Origin: CAJXZP01 sp963974475
GTDB lineage: Bacteria > Bacteroidota > Bacteroidia > Flavobacteriales_G > Salibacteraceae
Assembly: GCA_963974475.1 (NCBI GenBank)
Contig: CAXBCR010000038.1
Coordinates: 1 to 21,144, forward strand
Length of the DNA stretch: 21,144 bases
Reading direction: 5' to 3'
In this document: positions 14,070 to 21,144 of the stretch, piece by piece
Layout of the letters: every line of letters starts with the position of its first letter
How positions within the stretch are numbered: the stretch's first letter is position 1
Translations under genes and position numbers: made by a program
Notes under the pieces: generated by a model
Told to the model about the DNA's origin: nothing
Seen by the model: the letters and a program-made list of their open reading frames with translations, nothing else
The model's database searches: none

Positions 14070-15515
14070 GTGCGAAAAAAATTCATTACCAATTTAGGAT
14101 TCCTATTGTTACTTAATCTATTGATTAAGCCATTCTGGGTGCTCGGTATAGGAATTGGAGTTCAAAACACTGTGGGGCCCGAGCAATATGGTATTTATTT
14201 TACCATGCTCAACTTTTCCTTTCTCTTTCATATTTTTTTGGATTTTGGAATAAATAATTTTCAAAATAGAAACGTATCTCAAAACCCTGAAGCTGCGGGG
14301 CAATTATTAGCAACGTTATCGGTGGTTAAATTAGGTTTTGGAATGACCTTCCTCGTCCTAGTAATGACGGTCGGGAAATATATCATGGAATACCCGCCAG
14401 ATTATTTGTTTTTACTTCTAATCATCGGAGGAAACCAGGTGCTATTATCCATTGTGTTGTTTTTAAGAGCCAACCTAGCCGGACTCCAGTTCTTTAAAGT
14501 AGATAGTATTATTTCTGTTTTGGATAGACTACTAATGATTGCCATTGTAGGAACATTATTGTGGGGTAACCTCACAGAAATACCTTTCCAAATTGAGTGG
14601 TTTGCCTATGCCCAAGGTGCGGCTTATGGGGCTACCATTATTGTCGCTTTGTTTATTTTGTTATTGGAAGCGAAAGTGAAATTCAAAATGCCGCAGTTTC
14701 AAATTGTACCGAGTATTGTGAAAAAGAGTATTCCATTTGCTATGCTTACGCTCATCATGGGGATTTATTACCGAATTGATGTCATAATGATTGAGGAGCT
14801 AATGCCAAATGGAGCGCAAGAGGCAGGAATCTACGCCCAAGGGTATCGACTACCCGAAATGGCCAATATGTTTGCATTGCTGTTTGCCACGTTGTTACTC
14901 CCCTTATTCTCTAAAATGCTGGCTAAAAAAGAGAGCGTCATCGATTTAATGTCTCTTTCTTTTCGATTACTCATTACTCCCGCCATTATTGCAGCAATAG
15001 GAATCGCTTTTTTTGGAATGGATATTATTCGAATATTCTTTGAAAATGAATTTACCAAGTCCTCCGAAGTGCAGACCGTTTTGATGTACACTTTTATTCC
15101 TTTAGCTTCCACCTATGTATTTGGAACTTTACTTACCGCCAATGGCGATATGAAAACTCTTAATGTAATTTCGTTGGTGGGGTTGATAATAAATGTGTCC
15201 TTGAATTTTTATCTAATTCAATATTTTGGAATTTTAGGCGCAGCAATGGCCACATTAATTACACAAATAGTAGTGGTGGTAATGCAGCTATTTTACATTG
15301 GTTATCAATTTAAAACCCGACCTCGTTGGCAATTATTAGTAAGTTTAGCGGTATTTAGCACGGGGTTATTTGCCTTAGCCAAATGGATTTCACCACTAGA
15401 AATTGACCATAAATTATTGCTGCTTATGGTAGCCAGTTTTGGCGTGGTTTGGGCATTTGTTACCAAGTTGATTAACCTTAAAGGAATTTACAACATTTTG
15501 AAATATGGGGATTAA
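14070..15515 (+). CDS. Polysaccharide flippase (Wzx / MOP superfamily)
   Basis: This inner-membrane protein of about 481 residues (GTG start at 14070, MRKKFITNLGF) has 12 to 14 hydrophobic segments spread over the whole length. The N-terminal segment with VGPEQYGIYFTMLNF and the repeated helix pairs are typical of polysaccharide biosynthesis exporters that flip undecaprenyl-linked glycans. The mid-protein segment YRIDVIMIEELMPNGAQEAGIYAQGYRLPEM is the usual seventh/eighth helix region of this family. It follows the FkbM gene, so glycosyltransferase, methyltransferase and flippase form a small surface-glycan group. TTG codons at 14049 and 14055 are possible starts but overlap or directly abut the promoter element. 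The transported glycan is unknown. Confidence 0.9.
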   Translation: MRKKFITNLGFLLLLNLLIKPFWVLGIGIGVQNTVGPEQYGIYFTMLNFSFLFHIFLDFGINNFQNRNVSQNPEAAGQLLATLSVVKLGFGMTFLVLVMTVGKYIMEYPPDYLFLLLIIGGNQVLLSIVLFLRANLAGLQFFKVDSIISVLDRLLMIAIVGTLLWGNLTEIPFQIEWFAYAQGAAYGATIIVALFILLLEAKVKFKMPQFQIVPSIVKKSIPFAMLTLIMGIYYRIDVIMIEELMPNGAQEAGIYAQGYRLPEMANMFALLFATLLLPLFSKMLAKKESVIDLMSLSFRLLITPAIIAAIGIAFFGMDIIRIFFENEFTKSSEVQTVLMYTFIPLASTYVFGTLLTANGDMKTLNVISLVGLIINVSLNFYLIQYFGILGAAMATLITQIVVVVMQLFYIGYQFKTRPRWQLLVSLAVFSTGLFALAKWISPLEIDHKLLLLMVASFGVVWAFVTKLINLKGIYNILKYGD

Positions 15516-15558
15516 TCCGGTTTAGTAAAACATTTTGGATTGATAGCTTGTTGAGGTT

Positions 15559-15821
15559 TTAGTTTCTGCTAATATCTACCACAACAATTTCGTTACCCAA
15601 GCAGGTGGGGACTTTCATTTTCCAATTCAATTTAACTTTTACGGGATAGGTGGCCTTTTCAAGGTTAATATAGCGATTCATCGGTAATTCATAAAAACGA
15701 TAGGTAGAAGAATAAATGAATCCTTCCGATGTTTTAGATTATTCAAAACAAATAACCAGTATGCAAATACAGCATGAAAGCCAGCCATGTGTCCAGAAAT
15801 AAGTGGTAGAGAAATGAATAT
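15559..15821 (-). pseudogene. Frameshifted remnant of a membrane protein gene
   Basis: No intact gene occupies 15516-15929. On the minus strand two overlapping open stretches look protein-like. From 15821 to 15678 the reading contains a hydrophobic helix, MAGFHAVFAYWLFVLNN (from 15788), then KHRK and another hydrophobic run, ending in TGA. In a different frame, 15738 to 15559 encodes 59 residues with no start codon at its head, including YRFYELPMNRYINLEKATYP and ending EIVVVDISRN before TAA. Together they resemble the 3' end of one membrane-protein gene broken by a frameshift and lacking its 5' part. I do not recognise the family, and coincidental open frames remain possible. Confidence 0.4.
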
Positions 15822-15839
15822 TTAAATTCTAATTTCTCC

Positions 15840-15862
15840 TTGTCTAAAATTATTCTAAATAA
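15840..15862. promoter_or_regulatory. Second Fur-box-like sequence, upstream of odhA
   Basis: ATTCTAAATAA (15852-15862) is identical to the right arm of the palindrome at 7158-7180. The left arm TTGTCTAAAAT (15840-15850) matches that palindrome's left arm at 8 of 11 positions around one central base. It ends 14 bases before the TTG of the odhA promoter. The region is A/T-rich, so chance resemblance is possible. Confidence 0.35.
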
Positions 15863-15876
15863 ACCTAAAATACATT

Positions 15877-15905
15877 TTGCAGCCTATGAAATGAGGTTAA
15901 TTTTG
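15877..15905 (+). promoter_or_regulatory. Promoter of odhAB
   Basis: TTG (15877-15879), 18 bases, then TAATTTTG (15898-15905), matching the Bacteroidota -33/-7 pattern within one base of the usual spacing. It lies 24 bases before the chosen odhA ATG and inside the longer alternative frame that begins at 15840, supporting the shorter protein. Confidence 0.65.
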
Positions 15906-15929
15906 CGTGCCAATCAACGGACCAAAACA

Positions 15930-18626
15930 ATGGACAAATATTCCTACTTAGGGAATGGAGATGTAAATGCAGTGAATGCGGTTTACGAACAGTTTAAATC
16001 CAACCCAGATAGTGTAGATGCGACTTGGAAAGAGTTTTTCCAAGGTTTTGAATTTGCTCTTCAGCAGTATGAAGGAGCTGAAATTCCAGATAACGTAGAT
16101 AAAGAATTCAAGGTTTTTCAACTTATTGAGGGATACCGTACGCGGGGTCACTTATTCACAAAAACCAATCCCGTTCGAACACGGAGAGCCTATACCGACA
16201 CCATTTCGATAGCGTATTATGGCTTGGAAGAAAAAGATTTAGATACCGTTTTTCATGCGGCTCATAACATTGGTCTGCCAGCTACCAAACTAAAAGATAT
16301 TGTTTCCTTTTTAGAAGATACCTATTGCCGGTCAATCGGTGTAGAGTATGTGCAAAATCGTAAACCGGAGCAATTAGAATGGATTGTTAAGAGAATAGAG
16401 CGAAATAGAAATACACCCACTTACAATGCCGAGCAAAAGCTAAGAATGTATACCAAACTTAGTCAGGCTGTAGAGTTTGAAGGGTTTATTCATAAGAAAT
16501 TTGTAGGTCAAAAAAGATTTTCTCTGGAAGGAGGAGAGTCCCTAATTCCCGCTATTGATGCCTTGGTAGAAAAAGGGTCTGAATTGGGAGTAAAAGAAAT
16601 TATTATTGGAATGGCACATCGAGGACGACTCAATGTACTTGCCAATATTTTCAAGAAACCAGCTGCCGATATTTTTAACGAATTTGCAGGTAAAGGATAT
16701 GAATTGGATGATTTTGATGGCGATGTAAAATATCACCTTGGGTCTACCAGACGTATTATTGCCAATAGCGGTAAAGAAGTTAAAATGACTTTAGCGCCTA
16801 ATCCTTCTCACCTTGAATCTGTAGGTCCTGTAGTGGAAGGAATTACCCGTGCCAAAATTGATAATGAGCTTAATGGACAAGAAGAGGCGTTGCCAATTGT
16901 TATCCATGGAGATGCATCTGTTTCAGGTCAAGGGGTAGTATATGAAGTTATCCAAATGGCGCATTTGGCGGGTTACAAAACCGGTGGTACCATTCATATT
17001 GTGATTAATAATCAAATTGGATTTACAACCAACTATACCGATGGTCGTTCAAGTACGTATAGTACTGATATTGGTAAAACTACCTTGTCACCTGTATTCC
17101 ATGTGAATGGAGATGATGTGGAGTCTGTTATCCATGTGATGGAAATAGCAATGGAATTCCGTCAACGCTACAAAAAAGATGTATTTATTGACTTGTTGGG
17201 TTACCGTAAATACGGACACAATGAAGGAGATGAGCCGCGTTTTACGCAACCTCTTTTGTATAAAGCGATAGCCAAACATCCCAATCCTAAAGATATTTAC
17301 GCAAAGAAATTAATTGCGGAAGGAATTTTAACTGCTGAACAAGCGTTGAAAATAAAAGATAGTTCCGAAGCATTTTTGAATAAAGGTTTAGACGCTTCTA
17401 AGCAGGAGGAATTAGCTACTATTCAAGATTTTATGCGCGAAACCTGGACAGGTTTTGAAATGGGAACAAAAGAACAAATATTAGAGTTTACGGATACGTG
17501 TATTACCAAGGACCAAGTGTGGGAATTGGGTACAAAAATGAATTCGCTTCCAACGGATAAAAAGATTTTCAGAAAGATTCAAAAATTATTCGAAGCTCGT
17601 ATCCAGATGCTGAAAGAGGATGCATTAGATTGGGCTATGGGCGAATTATTGGCGTATGCCAGTCTTCTTTCTGAAGGGAGTAATGTGCGTTTAAGTGGCC
17701 AGGATGTAGAACGTGGAACATTCTCACATCGTCATTCGGTAGTTACCTTTGAGGATTCTGAAGAGCGTTTTATTCCATTAAATCACCTAGCCGAAAAGCA
17801 AGGAGCGTTTACGGTTTACAATTCATTTTTATCTGAATATGCCGTACTTGGATTTGATTACGGATATGCTATGGCATCTCCAAATTCTTTAGTGCTTTGG
17901 GAAGCTCAGTTTGGTGATTTTGCCAACGGAGCCCAAATAATATTTGACCAGTTTCTATCCGCTGCGGAAGACAAATGGAAAACCATGAATGGGATGGTTA
18001 TTCTACTCCCTCATGGATATGAAGGTCAAGGAGCTGAGCATTCAAGTGGCCGTATGGAACGGTTTTTACAATTGGCTGCCGAAGGAAACTTTGTGGTAGC
18101 GAATTGTACTACTCCAGCCAATTACTTTCATATTTTAAGACGTCAATTAATACGTCCTTTCCGTAAGCCTTTAGTTGTTTTTACTCCAAAATCTTTATTA
18201 CGTCATCCTGTAGCAGTTTCTAAAGTTGCTGATTTTACAGATGGTTGTTTTCAAGATGTAATTGAAGACACAGTGAACCCGAGTAAAGTGAAACGAGTAG
18301 TTTTCTTAAATGGTAAACTGTATTACGAATTGCTTGAAAAAAGAAAAGAATTGGGTAGAGAGGATGTAGCTTTAGTTCGTATTGAACAACTATATCCATT
18401 GAATGAAACAAAAATCGAAACCATTATAAAAGGGTACAAAGGTGCTGAAGTAATATGGGCACAAGAGGAACCAGAAAATATGGGAGCTTGGAGTTACATT
18501 TTAAGAAAAATGTACAAATATGCTCCGCGATTAATTTCACGTAAATCAAGTGGTAGCCCAGCATCGGGTTCATCGCAAGTGAGTGCAAGAAGACAGAAAA
18601 GAATTATAGACCAAATATTCGAATAG
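15930..18626 (+). CDS. odhA: 2-oxoglutarate dehydrogenase E1 component
   Basis: This thiamine-diphosphate-dependent E1 decarboxylates 2-oxoglutarate in the TCA cycle and transfers the succinyl group to the lipoyl arm of E2. From ATG 15930 it has 898 residues and begins MDKYSYLGNGDVNAV, the usual N-terminus in this phylum, with the short ATWKEFFQGFEF segment typical of E1o N-termini. GMAHRGRLNVL (about 227-237), the GDASVSGQG thiamine-diphosphate motif (from about 328) and NNQIGFTT (about 360-367) are present, followed by the transketolase-like pyrimidine domain with EGQGAEHSSGRMERFLQL. The frame could start at 15840, but that part carries a promoter and no family similarity. The E2 gene follows after two bases; E3 is not in the window. 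Confidence 0.97.
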   Translation: MDKYSYLGNGDVNAVNAVYEQFKSNPDSVDATWKEFFQGFEFALQQYEGAEIPDNVDKEFKVFQLIEGYRTRGHLFTKTNPVRTRRAYTDTISIAYYGLEEKDLDTVFHAAHNIGLPATKLKDIVSFLEDTYCRSIGVEYVQNRKPEQLEWIVKRIERNRNTPTYNAEQKLRMYTKLSQAVEFEGFIHKKFVGQKRFSLEGGESLIPAIDALVEKGSELGVKEIIIGMAHRGRLNVLANIFKKPAADIFNEFAGKGYELDDFDGDVKYHLGSTRRIIANSGKEVKMTLAPNPSHLESVGPVVEGITRAKIDNELNGQEEALPIVIHGDASVSGQGVVYEVIQMAHLAGYKTGGTIHIVINNQIGFTTNYTDGRSSTYSTDIGKTTLSPVFHVNGDDVESVIHVMEIAMEFRQRYKKDVFIDLLGYRKYGHNEGDEPRFTQPLLYKAIAKHPNPKDIYAKKLIAEGILTAEQALKIKDSSEAFLNKGLDASKQEELATIQDFMRETWTGFEMGTKEQILEFTDTCITKDQVWELGTKMNSLPTDKKIFRKIQKLFEARIQMLKEDALDWAMGELLAYASLLSEGSNVRLSGQDVERGTFSHRHSVVTFEDSEERFIPLNHLAEKQGAFTVYNSFLSEYAVLGFDYGYAMASPNSLVLWEAQFGDFANGAQIIFDQFLSAAEDKWKTMNGMVILLPHGYEGQGAEHSSGRMERFLQLAAEGNFVVANCTTPANYFHILRRQLIRPFRKPLVVFTPKSLLRHPVAVSKVADFTDGCFQDVIEDTVNPSKVKRVVFLNGKLYYELLEKRKELGREDVALVRIEQLYPLNETKIETIIKGYKGAEVIWAQEEPENMGAWSYILRKMYKYAPRLISRKSSGSPASGSSQVSARRQKRIIDQIFE

Positions 18627-18628
18627 TT

Positions 18629-19864
18629 ATGAGTTTGGAAATGAAAATCCCAAGTCCGGGAGAATCAATTACAGAAGTAGAGATTGCTCAATGGTTAGTA
18701 GAATCGGGTGATTACGTAGAAACCGACCAAATTATTGCTGAAATCGATTCCGATAAAGCAACCTTGGAATTACCAGCCGAAGCATCTGGAATTATTACGC
18801 TTTTAGCCGAAGATGGTGATGCCGTTCAGGTAGGTCAAGTGGTGTGTAATATTGATACAGATGCCGCCAAACCAGAAGGTTTTGAATCGGCCGTAGTTGC
18901 AGAGGCTGCTCCTGAAGCAGCAGCACCTGTTGCCGCAGCGCCAAGCCCAGCAAAAGCTGCTCCTGCTGTAGATGTAAAAGCAACTCCGCTTGCCAAAGAA
19001 GTGATGAAGCAAAACGAGGTGAACCCAGTAAAGGTAAACCCAAGCGGAAGTAACGGTAAAATAGTTCGCGGAGATGTGGATGTTTATCTAACCGGTGGCG
19101 TGGATGCTTCTACCATTTATTCTCCAACCGGAGAACGAAATGAAGAGCGTAAGAAAATGAGTATGCTTCGCAGAAAATTGGCTAAACGATTGGTTTCTGT
19201 GAAAAATGATACGGCTATGCTGACTACTTTTAACGAAGTAGATATGAAGCCAATCATGGATTTACGTACAAAATACAAAAAAGCATTTGGTGAAACCCAT
19301 GGGGTAGGATTAGGGTTTATGTCTTTCTTTACAAAAGCGTGTGCAGAGGCATTAAGTTTATATCCTTTGGTGAATTCAATGATTGATGGAGACGACATGA
19401 TTTCTTTTGATTATGCCGATATTGCCATTGCCGTTTCAGCTCCTAAAGGACTAATGGTACCTGTAATTAGAAATGCAGAAACCATGAGCCTTGCCGAAAT
19501 TGAAGCAGAAGTAAAACGCCTAGCTTTTAAAGCTAGAGATGGTAAACTGAGCCTAGAAGAAATGACCGGTGGAACATTTACTATTACTAATGGAGGCGTA
19601 TTTGGCTCGATGTTAAGTACTCCAATAATTAATCCTCCGCAAAGTGCAATTCTTGGAATGCACAATATTGTGGAGCGTCCGGTAGCCATAAACGGCAAAG
19701 TGGAAATTCGTCCAATCATGTACGTAGCCTTGAGTTATGACCATCGTGTAATTGATGGAAAAGATTCGGTAGGGTTCCTTAAAACCGTTAAAGAAATGTT
19801 AGAAAACCCAACCAAATTAATTTTTGGAGGTAAAGAACCTGTTGAGGTTTTATTAGGATTATAA
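18629..19864 (+). CDS. odhB: Dihydrolipoyl succinyltransferase E2
   Basis: This is the core subunit of the 2-oxoglutarate dehydrogenase complex, moving succinyl groups to CoA, 411 residues. It has one lipoyl domain (about 3-77) with the lipoylated Lys43 in EIDSDKATLELP, an Ala/Pro-rich flexible linker (about 88-113), a peripheral E3-binding domain (about 116-155, ATPLAKEVMKQN ... SGSNGKIVRGDV), a second short linker, and the catalytic domain from about 175, ending with the active-site YDHRVIDGKD (His372, Asp376). The NEVDMKPIMDLR segment fits succinyltransferases. It is translated directly after odhA (two-base gap) and closed by a strong terminator about 40 bases downstream, so the two form a complete transcription unit. 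Confidence 0.96.
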   Translation: MSLEMKIPSPGESITEVEIAQWLVESGDYVETDQIIAEIDSDKATLELPAEASGIITLLAEDGDAVQVGQVVCNIDTDAAKPEGFESAVVAEAAPEAAAPVAAAPSPAKAAPAVDVKATPLAKEVMKQNEVNPVKVNPSGSNGKIVRGDVDVYLTGGVDASTIYSPTGERNEERKKMSMLRRKLAKRLVSVKNDTAMLTTFNEVDMKPIMDLRTKYKKAFGETHGVGLGFMSFFTKACAEALSLYPLVNSMIDGDDMISFDYADIAIAVSAPKGLMVPVIRNAETMSLAEIEAEVKRLAFKARDGKLSLEEMTGGTFTITNGGVFGSMLSTPIINPPQSAILGMHNIVERPVAINGKVEIRPIMYVALSYDHRVIDGKDSVGFLKTVKEMLENPTKLIFGGKEPVEVLLGL

Positions 19865-19906
19865 GGATAGTCCCTTAGAGTTTCAAAGGGCTAAACGATA
19901 AAATTT

Positions 19907-19941
19907 AAAGAGCAATTCCAATTGGAATTGCTCTTTTTTTT
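19907..19941 (+). terminator. Intrinsic terminator of odhAB
   Basis: A perfect 13-bp stem has arms AAAGAGCAATTCC (19907-19919) and GGAATTGCTCTTT (19924-19936) around AATT, with a run of eight T from 19934 to 19941. It lies 43 bases after the odhB stop codon and shows the classical form on the plus strand. Confidence 0.93.
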
Positions 19942-19998
19942 GTTCCTAACTAAAACGGGGAAGGATTGGTCTTTTTTTACTCATACAACGTTTTGTGT

Positions 19999-20028
19999 GG
20001 TAGTGCCGCGAAGCCTGTCGCAACTACC
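19999..20028. other. GC-rich hairpin element between odhB and pssA
   Basis: Outer arms GGTAGT (19999-20004) and ACTACC (20023-20028) and inner arms GCGA (20008-20011) and TCGC (20018-20021) form an interrupted stem with loop AGCCTG. It is richer in G and C than the surrounding sequence and has no T-tract, so it is not a terminator. It could be a dispersed palindromic repeat or an RNA structure. The rest of 19865-20137 shows only the terminator and promoter elements. Confidence 0.45.
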
Positions 20029-20125
20029 TTCATCCATGCGTTAAACTTTAAAGAATCTTCGGGGTTGGTCCCTAAACTTGGTTAAAACTTCCTCAAAACG
20101 CTATTTTTACTTTCGACTTGAAAAC

Positions 20126-20133
20126 TATCTTTG
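20126..20133 (+). promoter_or_regulatory. -7 promoter element TATCTTTG of pssA
   Basis: TATCTTTG matches TAnnTTTG and is followed after four bases (CCCC) by the pssA ATG, predicting a leaderless message. TTT rather than TTG lies 19 bases upstream. An alternative element TACTTTCG at 20108-20115 would give a leader of more usual length. Confidence 0.5.
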
Positions 20134-20137
20134 CCCC

Positions 20138-20992
20138 ATGAATATTAAAGCAGCGGTACCCAACAGTATCACCTTAGGCAATCTTGCCTGTGGTATCACC
20201 GGAATTGTATTAACGTTCCAAACCAATATGTTAGGCGCAGCCATTTGCATGGTTATCGCTGCCATTCTCGATTTTTTTGATGGACTTGCCGCTCGTGCCT
20301 TGGGCGTTAGTGGTGATTTTGGGAAACAACTAGACTCCCTTGCCGATATGGTTACATTTGGTGTCTTACCCGCTATTATGTTGTATCAATACATTACCAT
20401 CGGTTACGGTGAATATTTTGTGCCCATTGATGAGCGTCCTTTAGCGCATATTCTGTTAGAATTCACAGGCTTTTTCTACGCCTTATTTGCTGCGTTGAGG
20501 TTGGCACAGTTTAATATTGATGAAAACCAATCCGATTCCTTCATTGGGGTGCCCACTCCCGCTGCAGCTTTGTTTGTGGCTTCTTTCTCGTTGATTTTAA
20601 CGGTACAGTACAATTTGAACATGTATTTCCCGCTAAACGATGCGCAATTGGGGGTGTTAATGCATTCTAATTATTGGAGCGCGTTTGATTTTCATTTAGT
20701 GTATAATCTCTTTTACCCGGAGTGGTACATTGCGATGAGCATCTTTTTATCCTTAATGATGGTGGCACCCGTAACCATGCTCAATTTCAAATTCAAAGAA
20801 ATGAGTTGGGCGGGTAATACGTACCGATACATCTTCTTGATTATTGTGGCTGTACTTGTAATTATTACGTTTTTACCCTATTGGGTTAGAGTTCCAGGAT
20901 TACCGTATTTAGATTATGCGGTTATTCCACTCATCGTATTGGTCTACATGGTGTATAGTTTGGTGGTGCATTTTATTTCTAAAGGTAAATAG
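20138..20992 (+). CDS. pssA: CDP-diacylglycerol--serine O-phosphatidyltransferase
   Basis: This inner-membrane enzyme makes phosphatidylserine, the precursor of phosphatidylethanolamine, from CDP-diacylglycerol and serine. From ATG 20138 it has 284 residues. The CDP-alcohol phosphotransferase motif DxxDGxxARx8Gx3Dx3D is complete, with Asp45, Asp48, Gly49, Ala52, Arg53, Gly62, Asp66 and Asp70. About six to eight membrane segments follow, and the AALRLAQFNI and FIGVPTPAAA stretches are characteristic of bacterial type II PssA proteins. The frame is open from 20078, but the extra 20 residues contain two promoter-like elements and no family similarity, so I use 20138. It appears to be a single-gene unit; 20993-21144 shows no gene. 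Confidence 0.95.
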   Translation: MNIKAAVPNSITLGNLACGITGIVLTFQTNMLGAAICMVIAAILDFFDGLAARALGVSGDFGKQLDSLADMVTFGVLPAIMLYQYITIGYGEYFVPIDERPLAHILLEFTGFFYALFAALRLAQFNIDENQSDSFIGVPTPAAALFVASFSLILTVQYNLNMYFPLNDAQLGVLMHSNYWSAFDFHLVYNLFYPEWYIAMSIFLSLMMVAPVTMLNFKFKEMSWAGNTYRYIFLIIVAVLVIITFLPYWVRVPGLPYLDYAVIPLIVLVYMVYSLVVHFISKGK

Positions 20993-21144
20993 TTTAATTG
21001 AATTAGTATATAAATGAAATTCGGTTAGGCTAAGGTGAAAACGTGAAACCAACTGGCCTCTTTTCATTCATTCGTAATCTAATTTGAAACATTACTGTCC
21101 GATAAAAACCTGAGAATGGAATTTTACCGAATGTAACCCTTGAA

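Noticed and set aside
18795..19043. Minus-strand frames rich in Leu and Gln opposite odhB
   Set aside because: They mirror the Ala/Pro linker codons of the E2 protein and have no start context; shadow of odhB.
21030..21142. Minus-strand frame open from the window end to a TAG at 21030
   Set aside because: Only 37 codons are visible, no motif is recognisable and the window edge cuts it; it could be the end of a gene or chance.

Overview
The window looks like a chromosomal segment of a Bacteroidota bacterium, most likely from Flavobacteriia. The evidence is a type IX secretion (T9SS type A) sorting domain, a TonB-dependent receptor with a carboxypeptidase-regulatory-like N-terminal domain, an FkbM methyltransferase beside a flippase, an AT-rich base composition, and repeated promoter elements of the Bacteroidota form TAnnTTTG, one with TTG exactly 19 bases upstream. 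The lineage below phylum is inference; no rRNA gene is present.

Positions 1-7180 hold a heme/iron uptake cluster on the minus strand. In transcription order it runs: a perfect 11-1-11 palindrome resembling a Fur-family box next to a -7 element, an unrecognised eight-helix membrane protein with a His-rich tail, a HmuY-like T9SS-exported protein, an intrinsic terminator, a heme-type TonB-dependent receptor, feoA and feoB. A plausible reading is that heme is captured at the surface, passed through the receptor, and the released ferrous iron crosses the inner membrane through FeoB. The terminator probably keeps the HmuY-like protein more abundant than the receptor. The far end of feoB runs into a degenerate heptamer repeat array.

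Positions 7281-9063, plus strand, carry ribF, a secreted leucine-rich-repeat protein overlapping it by one base, and a small YkoF-like protein. Positions 9064-11313, minus strand, are accessory in character. A RelE-type toxin-antitoxin pair is bracketed by related heptamer repeats. It is followed by a three-gene unit of a 55-codon candidate antitoxin, a zeta-toxin-like P-loop protein and a cyclophilin-type lipoprotein.

Positions 11353-15515 hold rnhB overlapping a family 4 glycosyltransferase (minus), then divergently an FkbM methyltransferase and a polysaccharide flippase (plus). Positions 15516-15929 contain no intact gene, only a frameshifted coding remnant, a second Fur-box-like sequence and a promoter. 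Positions 15930-19864 encode E1 and E2 of the 2-oxoglutarate dehydrogenase complex, closed by a strong terminator. The window ends with pssA for phosphatidylserine synthesis and about 150 bases in which I see no gene.

Several genes appear to use TTG or GTG starts. In four cases (GT4, flippase, odhA, pssA) I shortened the longest reading frame because promoter elements or family conservation place the start further in.
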